DNA from: Candidatus Defluviilinea gracilis
GTDB lineage: Bacteria; Chloroflexota; Anaerolineae; Anaerolineales; Villigracilaceae
Direction of reading: 5' to 3'
DNA length: 64,000 nucleotides
Assembly (NCBI GenBank): GCA_016716235.1
Contig: JADJWS010000001.1
Location: 2,249,746 to 2,313,745 of the forward strand
Shown here: one piece after another, positions 58,420-64,000 of the stretch
How the letters are laid out: every line of letters begins with the position of its first letter
Numbering within the stretch: position 1 is the first letter of the stretch
The notes under the pieces: generated by a model
Seen by the model: only the letters and a program-made list of their open reading frames with translations
Databases searched by the model: none
What the model was told of the DNA's origin: nothing
Made by a program: the position numbers and the translations under genes

Positions 58420-61244
58420 TTTCTATCCTTTTCGCACGGAGTTACTGCCAATTTCCAACTAAAGAAAAGGGCCCAATAATAAGGCTCATCAACATTATCC
58501 CTAAGAGCCAATGTTGCTCGTCGAAAAGCATTAGATTTTGACAATTGCCCCTCGGCACCTGAATCTTTCACGATGAAGCGATAGAAATTTTCCATCCACT
58601 CCAAAGTTGAATTCGCGTTCACCGACCAAAAAGTAAGAAGAGCGGAATTTGCCCCGCCGTATAACAGAGAACGAGAGAATCCCAGATTTTCGTTAGTCGT
58701 TCCGGTGGTTATCATTCCAGTTTCACAAGCGCTTAACGTTACGAGATCTGCGTGTTGATTTATTGTCATCAAATCTCGTGCTGACAATTCCCCATTAGAT
58801 AATAATATAGTTGATTCCAAAGGATTTTCGTACCTAAATCTTCCGTGGCACGATAGATGAATGTAATCAGCAAATTGTGCGCGTTCCTTGAAGCTCTCAA
58901 TACTTGCATCGTTATTCAAGAGGGGACTGCTATTAAATACATTCGCGATTATTTCCGCCTCTTTGTTAAAGATATTTCTTTCATAATCTTTTGGTGTGTA
59001 AGCCATAACCAAGACGTTATTTGAAACTTGTGTTGGCACTTTCTTAAGTAAGTGAATTAATGTCAGTGCTGATGGGGCATACACAACTTCGTAATAATCA
59101 ATAAAGGGCCTTCCGTTCAGATTGAGTGCATGCAGAGGGATGATGGATAGAATTTTGTGCGGCACCATGCATACTCGAGATACCCCATCTAAACACTCTT
59201 TGATTGGCGCCAGCAGTATCTCGCCCAAAGACAACCAGGAATAAGCTGGCGGTATTGTTGATTTTGGCTGAATCATTTCATTTAAATACGGATAAAGATA
59301 GCGATGCAATAATTGATCTATTGTTAACGATATATTGTAAACCCTCGGGCTATCCCAGCCATCACGCAGTACAAATATTCCTATGTTATCTCTCAGCATA
59401 TAGAATTCTACTAGCGCAGTCTTCGGGCCTAAAGTTTTTGACAGGTTTTCTAAATCCTTCCATTGCGGGAATGCTGCACGACGAATATCAACGTAGCTTT
59501 TAGCAGAAGGATATTCTTGAACCAATGTTTCCCAAATTGTATTCAGGTCTTTAAGCAATGCTTTTCGTTCTGTTGCTACCTCTCGTTCAATCTTGCTGTT
59601 AATGTCTATAGAATCAATCTTAAGTTGATTCTTATTCAACTCATTCAGAAGCCTAGCTTCTTCCAACATAATAATTTTAGGCACACCTGCAGGCGGAGGA
59701 ATATTGCTTGAGCTATAGTATTCTAGGTAATCCCGAGACTTACTCATTTCAGCATACATCAATCCGTTTCGCGAATAATTAGTTTCTTGTCCAAGATATA
59801 GACTTGATTCAATAATTTGGTCATATATCCGAATATTGGTTTCTGCGTATTTCTTCTTACTAGTCGGAGCATAAGCATAGCTGTATAGTAATTTCCCAGC
59901 TTCAATACCGCTCCTAAGAACTTCATTGGCCTTTCGCCACTCTTTGCGTTTTGAATATATCCTTCCTAAACCTTGTGCAATATTTATTATCCAATAGGGA
60001 TCTTTTTCGGAATCTACGCCTTTATAGATTTCTTCATAAATCTGCGTGGCTCGAAGAATATTTTCGGCGCTGTTGCCTTGAATGCGCATCTCAACTGCTT
60101 GACCCAGAAGCCTCATTGTAAGTTTCCATCCCTCATAAGAGTTCTCTTTTGTCTGCACCGCAAGAATTACTTGACAGTATTCAATTGTTTGTTCAATGTT
60201 ATTTGTTTGCCCGCCCTGCTTTCTAAATAAATAACAAGTTGCCAAGTTGCGCATTGCCGATGCCCAGTCATCAGACGCATTATCAGGTGTCCATATCTCA
60301 AGAGTTTGATTTAGTAAATCGATAGCAAGATTAGTGTTCTCTTCATGATCCCCCATAGTGCGTGACCAGTATGCCATTGCTAGATTTTTTGCTATCATTG
60401 CCCAATCATCTGGTGCAATCTGGCGAGGAAAATAGTTTAAGGCGGCCTTATAAGCATTAATCGCATTTTCATGATTTGCATTTTTATCCCCAACTAAACG
60501 ATTTTCATATGCAGATGCTAGATGAATTACTGTATGAGCCCATATTTGTGGTATCGCTTGTATAAAGGGGGTTTTGAGAACGATCTCATATGCCTCTATT
60601 GCGCGCTCAATATTATCTAAAGGATCCCCCTCTTGAATTTCTTTTAGGCTGGTCGCTAAACCATATTGCAACAGTGATGATAAAACCATATTCTTTTCTG
60701 GATCAAGAATCGATAAAGCTTTGGTAAATAGTTCAACGCTCCGTGTTTGATCGTTCGATAACTGTGCATTTAGAATCTCGCGCATTGTTGCCGTAAACTC
60801 ATCTGGTAGGTCTTGGTTTTTATCAAATGCTGGCAATATCTGTAATATATTTTCCAACAGTGCAGGTTTATTTTGCAGAAGGTGTTGAGGATCATCACCC
60901 GGCGAAGAATCTTTCATTGCGTCAAACATTTCGGTTATCGGTTCTCGATATTTCAATGGAATTACTAATGAATAATTCTGATAAGAGGCCGCATCGTATT
61001 CCAGCCCGATCTCTTGTGCTAAGGCTTTGGTGAATGCCATTTCTCGCACTCTAAGTTCAACATCAGGAGTCTGTGTAGATATGTCCGCCTCTTGGATAGG
61101 TCTTAATAAGCCCCTTTCTGTCAATATTGCGTTCGCGTTTACATAGGCTAAATAAACGGGCCGAGGTACGCCGAATACGTTCAGCTCCTCATTTTTGGCA
61201 GATCGACTTCGGAATAATTTCATATCAAAACTCGGCATTGCCAT
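58389..61244 (-). CDS. TPR-CHAT caspase-like protease
   Basis: The 951-aa protein has an N-terminal unique region (1-170), a TPR-type helical array (about 175-520), a coiled region (560-620) and a C-terminal CHAT domain (about 660-930). The CHAT dyad is complete: His800 in YIHLSCHGRF and Cys840 in LVTLSACETG, followed by the family motif GFSRSLLYGGANSALLTFWSV. CHAT proteases act in bacterial cell-death and phage defence pathways, for instance on gasdermins or with type III CRISPR. No gasdermin or CRISPR gene is present here. The start is ATG 61244 or 61238; neither has a strong ribosome site. Confidence 0.9.
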   Translation of the reverse strand: MAMPSFDMKLFRSRSAKNEELNVFGVPRPVYLAYVNANAILTERGLLRPIQEADISTQTPDVELRVREMAFTKALAQEIGLEYDAASYQNYSLVIPLKYREPITEMFDAMKDSSPGDDPQHLLQNKPALLENILQILPAFDKNQDLPDEFTATMREILNAQLSNDQTRSVELFTKALSILDPEKNMVLSSLLQYGLATSLKEIQEGDPLDNIERAIEAYEIVLKTPFIQAIPQIWAHTVIHLASAYENRLVGDKNANHENAINAYKAALNYFPRQIAPDDWAMIAKNLAMAYWSRTMGDHEENTNLAIDLLNQTLEIWTPDNASDDWASAMRNLATCYLFRKQGGQTNNIEQTIEYCQVILAVQTKENSYEGWKLTMRLLGQAVEMRIQGNSAENILRATQIYEEIYKGVDSEKDPYWIINIAQGLGRIYSKRKEWRKANEVLRSGIEAGKLLYSYAYAPTSKKKYAETNIRIYDQIIESSLYLGQETNYSRNGLMYAEMSKSRDYLEYYSSSNIPPPAGVPKIIMLEEARLLNELNKNQLKIDSIDINSKIEREVATERKALLKDLNTIWETLVQEYPSAKSYVDIRRAAFPQWKDLENLSKTLGPKTALVEFYMLRDNIGIFVLRDGWDSPRVYNISLTIDQLLHRYLYPYLNEMIQPKSTIPPAYSWLSLGEILLAPIKECLDGVSRVCMVPHKILSIIPLHALNLNGRPFIDYYEVVYAPSALTLIHLLKKVPTQVSNNVLVMAYTPKDYERNIFNKEAEIIANVFNSSPLLNNDASIESFKERAQFADYIHLSCHGRFRYENPLESTILLSNGELSARDLMTINQHADLVTLSACETGMITTGTTNENLGFSRSLLYGGANSALLTFWSVNANSTLEWMENFYRFIVKDSGAEGQLSKSNAFRRATLALRDNVDEPYYWALFFSWKLAVTPCEKDRKWMTIGMKKN

Positions 61245-61365
61245 CGAAATTGAAAAATCTATTATCGCCAGAGTACGAGCTTAATTTACTCTATTAAGGT
61301 TTCAATAAGATTCTTGAATGCAACAGGAAAGTGTTTGATAAAAAATTATAGCATTCATTTCTACC

Positions 61366-61479
61366 TCATACATCTTGTCGCGATATGGCTTGCATGATAA
61401 TTGCGAAGGACGAATCCCGCATGTAATCTTTGTATGTGTTTGTGATAAGTAAAACTGTATCCAACTGACCGCCGAGCAG
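61366..61479 (-). pseudogene. Divergent methyltransferase 3' tail (fourth copy)
   Basis: Read on the minus strand from 61479: LLGGQLDTVLLITNTYKDYM, then RDSSFAIIMQAISRQDV and a stop. LLGGQ, the IT...Y.D.M.DS spacing and the end position align with the three better copies below, but the DNA is mostly different. Within the 486-bp gap 61245-61730 this and the copy at 61571 are the only content I can identify. Confidence 0.5.
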
Positions 61480-61570
61480 AAAAAACCTTAACTATAGTTT
61501 CGTTCCTTCATAACCTCACATCCTTCATCACCAGCGAGCGAATATCCTGAATCGGATTTGCTCTCGCCTC

Positions 61571-61694
61571 ATTCTACATCTTCACCGCCCGCGTGGCAAT
61601 GTAGTTGGGATGAAATTTCCCCAGCGGCGAATCGGTCATCGCGTCTTCGTACAGGTCGGTGATGATGAATCCCGCCGCGCATTGTCCGCCGAGC
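61571..61694 (-). pseudogene. Methyltransferase 3' tail, copy A
   Basis: Encodes LGGQCAAGFIITDLYEDAMTD and then SPLGKFHPNYIATRAVKM plus stop. This is the C-terminal end of class I SAM-dependent methyltransferases. The similarity to copies B and C starts abruptly at CTCGGCGG, with unrelated sequence before it. No start codon or SAM-binding part is present. Confidence 0.8.
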
Positions 61695-61730
61695 GATTTG
61701 TTAGCGTTTTGGTAGAAAACAAGATGTTGC

Positions 61731-62159
61731 TCAACGATGTTTCTCGATTTGTTCCCTGGATATTACTTTCTGGTTAGGTCCATCTCTGCCGATGATTAAC
61801 GAATCGTCAGTCCACTGAATATCTCCCCAGTTGTCCAATGCTTCTGCAATCGAATTCGTTTGACCTAATTCAATATACTCGAAATAATTGGCGTTTCCAA
61901 CATGGGCTTTACATACAACATTATAAGAAGTCCCGTTCTCTGGAATCGCAATTACTACCGCAGTATAAAACCCCTTACCATATTTCCAATCAGGAGATCG
62001 GCTGACGGTCACTAAATTTTCAAGTTTGTAACGAGCGTGCTCGACCTCATCCATCGAGACGTCAATAGATGACATGATTTTGCCTGAAATAAAAGACAAC
62101 CAAGTCCAAAGGCAAAGGGCTACAAAAAGTACAATGTTTTTTAGAAGTTTACGATTCAT
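61731..62159 (-). CDS. Membrane-anchored hypothetical protein
   Basis: A 142-aa protein with an N-terminal membrane helix (NIVLFVALCLWTWLSFISG) and an outward soluble domain (GKGFYTAVVIAIPENGTSYNVVC, ANYFEYIELGQTNSIAEALD). Family not recognised. Its coding sequence is AT-rich like the CHAT operon. It sits alone between methyltransferase tails A and B, in the same orientation. Confidence 0.7.
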   Translation of the reverse strand: MNRKLLKNIVLFVALCLWTWLSFISGKIMSSIDVSMDEVEHARYKLENLVTVSRSPDWKYGKGFYTAVVIAIPENGTSYNVVCKAHVGNANYFEYIELGQTNSIAEALDNWGDIQWTDDSLIIGRDGPNQKVISREQIEKHR

Positions 62160-62217
62160 TGCGTTTGCAAAGAAGGTTACTTTTCAAGTTAACTTGATTG
62201 AATTTGTTTTCGCGCCC

Positions 62218-62345
62218 ATTCTACATCTTCACCGCCCGCGTGGCAATGTAGTTGGGATGAAATTTCCCCAGTGGCGACTCGGACATCACGTCTTCGTAGA
62301 GGTCGGTGATGACGAATCCCGCCGCGCATTGTCCGCCGAGCAGGT
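62218..62345 (-). pseudogene. Methyltransferase 3' tail, copy B
   Basis: Encodes NLLGGQCAAGFVITDLYEDVM, then SESPLGKFHPNYIATRAVKM and stop; about 90 percent identical to copies A and C over some 115 bases. It lies directly after the hicB stop. Confidence 0.8.
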
Positions 62346-62360
62346 TCTCGACCTTATGCC

Positions 62361-62774
62361 TTATTCTGCAGTCCCCTCGTGCGACGCGATGTATTCGAGA
62401 GTCGCCTGAGTGATTAACCCTGAACGGGTTTCTCCATTCTCGGAGGCGAATTTATCCATCAAGTTCAACACTCGTTCGGGCAACGTGATGTTTACCCGCT
62501 TCGACTTGCCCGAAAGTTTCGCCGCATCCACTGAAACTACCGCCCAAACGCCGTCGGCATAGTCGGGATTGTTTTGGTGATATTCGATGGTTTGAGGCGT
62601 GGGGATGGCTTCCCCGTCAATCAGCATCCCCTCCAAATGAGCCTCAATCGCTTCGACAACTTCCGATAATGCTTCATCGAGAGTTGCGCCCGCGCTAAAA
62701 CATCCTGCTATATCTGGAACGGTCACGCCGTAATCGCTGTTAGGGTCTTTGTGAATGACAACTGGATAGCGCAT
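62361..62774 (-). CDS. hicB: HicB family antitoxin with DNA-binding domain
   Basis: A 137-aa protein: HicB partial RNase H fold (MRYPVVIHKDPNSDYGVTVPDIAGC, LDEALSEVVEAIEAHLEGM) and a C-terminal ribbon-helix-helix-like domain (KRVNITLPERVLNLMDKFASENG) that would allow autoregulation of the operon. It follows hicA by six bases, the usual order for this type. Confidence 0.92.
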   Translation of the reverse strand: MRYPVVIHKDPNSDYGVTVPDIAGCFSAGATLDEALSEVVEAIEAHLEGMLIDGEAIPTPQTIEYHQNNPDYADGVWAVVSVDAAKLSGKSKRVNITLPERVLNLMDKFASENGETRSGLITQATLEYIASHEGTAE

Positions 62775-62780
62775 TTTCTC

Positions 62781-62978
62781 TCACTTTTTCTCTGACCAGG
62801 ACCAACCTGCCTGACGATAAATACTGCGAAGGGTGCCGATTGGCAAGTCCCTTTTCGGGTGGGGGACAGTCACCCTGCCTGGTTTGACAGGATGTTTGAA
62901 ATGATGGTGACTGCCGCGCACATGCACAAGTGACCAGCCGTCTGCTTTGAGTTTTGTGATAATGTCGCGGCTGTTCAT
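62781..62978 (-). CDS. hicA: HicA toxin
   Basis: A 65-aa HicA: MNSRDIITKLKADGWSLVHV, the catalytic His region RGSHHHFKHP and PKRDLPIGTLRSIYRQAG. ATG 62978 is preferred over one five codons upstream because it begins at the conserved N-terminus. It is unrelated in detail to the HicA at 927, so the two systems are probably independent. Confidence 0.9.
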   Translation of the reverse strand: MNSRDIITKLKADGWSLVHVRGSHHHFKHPVKPGRVTVPHPKRDLPIGTLRSIYRQAGWSWSEKK

Positions 62979-63093
62979 GGCGCAATTATACACACCCTAC
63001 ACACTGCGTCAATGCTCGTCTGAAACACCGGCTGCAGGTTCGCGTGTTGGTGATCGTTTTGGGATGCGTGGGAAATGAAAGACTTAGCGTATA

Positions 63094-63525
63094 TCATACA
63101 AACAAAGTAGCTGCCCAACCCGAAGGTAACATCGTTGGCGCGTCTGTTAATTCTTTACCGTACTTTACTGCCATTTCTAAAAAGAATTTGGCGTGAAAAA
63201 AGGCTTCCAGAAATGGTCTGGTGTGTGTCGTCCACTGGCGATTGTGCTCAGGCTCAAATTGCTTTTCGCTTGCGCCAGCCCGATAAATCTCTTGAAACAT
63301 TGGGCAAAAAGTTGTTCCAGTTGGAGCGATGCTTTGTAGCGCGTCAACGATCTGCTTGGTCTCACCTTGAAGCGCATAGACCTTATAGGACTGATGATAG
63401 AAACGGTAAATGGGGTCTTCGTACGACCAATGAGAATTAACTTCATTCAGAAGTTTGGACAGATGGGGTAATTGTGCCTGAATATTTCTCAATAACTCGC
63501 TGTCTTTCTCAGCAGAATCAATCAT
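63094..63525 (-). CDS. Conserved hypothetical protein
   Basis: The 143-aa protein has the pattern HWSYEDPIYRFYHQSYKVY near residue 32, TRPFLEAFFHAKFFLEMAVKY near 103 and the end PSGWAATLFV. I recall similar short proteins in many bacteria, but no function is known to me. It is not paired with a recognised partner and lies between hicA and methyltransferase tail C. Confidence 0.75.
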   Translation of the reverse strand: MIDSAEKDSELLRNIQAQLPHLSKLLNEVNSHWSYEDPIYRFYHQSYKVYALQGETKQIVDALQSIAPTGTTFCPMFQEIYRAGASEKQFEPEHNRQWTTHTRPFLEAFFHAKFFLEMAVKYGKELTDAPTMLPSGWAATLFV

Positions 63526-63568
63526 GCTTCACCTCAGTTTTGTTTCTCGATAAACTTTTCTTTGGTCA

Positions 63569-63775
63569 TCACATCTTCACCGCTCGCGTGGCAATGTAGT
63601 TGGGATGATACTTCCCCAGCGGCGAATCGGTCATCACGTCTTCGTACAGGTCGGTGATGACGAATCCCGCCGCGCATTGTCCGCTGAGCAGGTCGGTCAG
63701 CAAGTGACCGAATTCGATGGGCGTGTAACCTTTTAATTCTTTGAATTTCAGTTTGTGTAACTTATAATAACCCAA
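63569..63775 (-). pseudogene. Methyltransferase 3' tail, copy C (longest)
   Basis: The 68 codons encode KLKFKELKGYTPIEFGHLLTD, LLSGQCAAGFVITDLYEDVM and the same PNYIATRAVKM end. The stretch before LSGQC (TPIEFGHLLTDL) also fits methyltransferases, so this copy keeps more of the original gene. No SAM-binding motif is present and nothing upstream continues it. Confidence 0.75.
63741..63768 (+). promoter_or_regulatory. Promoter upstream of the exported protein at 63875
   Basis: TTGAAT (63741-63746), 16-bp spacer, TATAAT (63763-63768). The leader of about 100 nt carries GGAGGAGATTGT before the ATG. Confidence 0.6.
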
Positions 63776-63874
63776 GAACTTGATTTCTGTTCATTCAAGG
63801 AGGTTGCTGGCAAAGATTTTCAGGCGCCATAACCAAGGCAAACGATCCAATTAGACAACCATGGAGGAGATTGT

Positions 63875-64000
63875 ATGAAACGATCAGTTCGTATGTTAGT
63901 TGTATTCCTATTAGTGGGATTGATCCTGATGCCAGCCCAAACCCTGGGCGTATCGAATCTGGCAGGCGTAGGTCCGCTGGATGACTTCAACCGCGAACGG
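63875..64000 (+). CDS. Exported protein, 5' part only
   Basis: Forty-two codons are visible: a signal peptide (MKRSVRMLVVFLLVGLILMPA) and the start of the mature part (GPLDDFNRER). DDFNR is reminiscent of exported beta-sandwich proteins, but the family cannot be given from this piece. The GGAGGAG ribosome site and an upstream promoter support the start. Confidence 0.7.
   Translation, partial: MKRSVRMLVVFLLVGLILMPAQTLGVSNLAGVGPLDDFNRER

Noticed and set aside
61571..63775. Integron attC sites separating cassettes
   Set aside because: The 115-124 bp repeats translate as a methyltransferase C-terminus, show no strong dyad symmetry, and the core sites RYYYAAC and GTTRRRY are not convincingly present. 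No integrase is seen.

Overview
The window looks like chromosomal DNA of an Anaerolineae-type bacterium (Chloroflexota), inferred from gene style rather than a marker gene. It shows many Thr-Pro rich lipoproteins and exported proteins, VanW and LCP envelope proteins, a LysM-CAP protein, GAF-SpoIIE signalling, a BioY transporter and Ser/Thr kinase-FHA signalling. No rRNA or tRNA gene was seen. The sequence carries marks of an imperfect draft assembly: three probable single-base errors in G runs (13500, 53848, 54342) and one garbled G-rich stretch (25048-25146).

Layout. 1-10 kb: end of a CPA2 antiporter, a HicBA toxin-antitoxin pair, soluble transhydrogenase, thiolase, two lipoproteins, a CBS protein, RNase HI, a cysteine hydrolase and an M48 protease, separated by palindromic and heptamer repeats. 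10-23 kb: Obg GTPase, Lgt, a pair of small paralogous membrane proteins (one frameshifted), a radical SAM protein resembling tetraether lipid synthase, BioY, ArgS, ribosomal protein S20, a LysM-CAP protein and UvrA. 23-36 kb: ECF sigma factor with DegV, GT2 glycosyltransferase, AAA ATPase, GDPD, a membrane-anchored GH3 protein, a kinase divergent from an FHA-winged-helix protein, and a HerA-like ATPase. 36-47 kb: VanW, Trm112, HEAT and LCP genes, two paralogous anchored proteins, an SRP RNA gene with its own promoter, and an RsbV/RsbW/RsbU-type partner-switching operon. 47-56 kb: TerC, CTP synthase, roadblock protein, peptidyl-tRNA hydrolase and Mfd (split by two sequence errors).

56.3-63.8 kb is visibly AT-richer accessory DNA. 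It holds a TPR-CHAT protease operon whose third gene is cut by an IS5-type element; removing the IS restores the reading frame exactly. Next comes a run of four truncated 3' tails of a methyltransferase gene in direct orientation. Small cargo (a membrane-anchored protein, HicAB, a conserved hypothetical) sits between the three near-identical tails; no gene was found between the divergent fourth tail and its neighbour.

Two repeat systems cross the window. One is tracts with strict 7-bp periodicity that sit on start and stop codons and also inside argS, mfd, the M48 protease and the HerA-like ATPase. The other is palindromic hairpin elements, one of which lies in frame inside argS. Several genes have a TATAAT box only 6-7 bp before the start codon, which predicts leaderless mRNAs.
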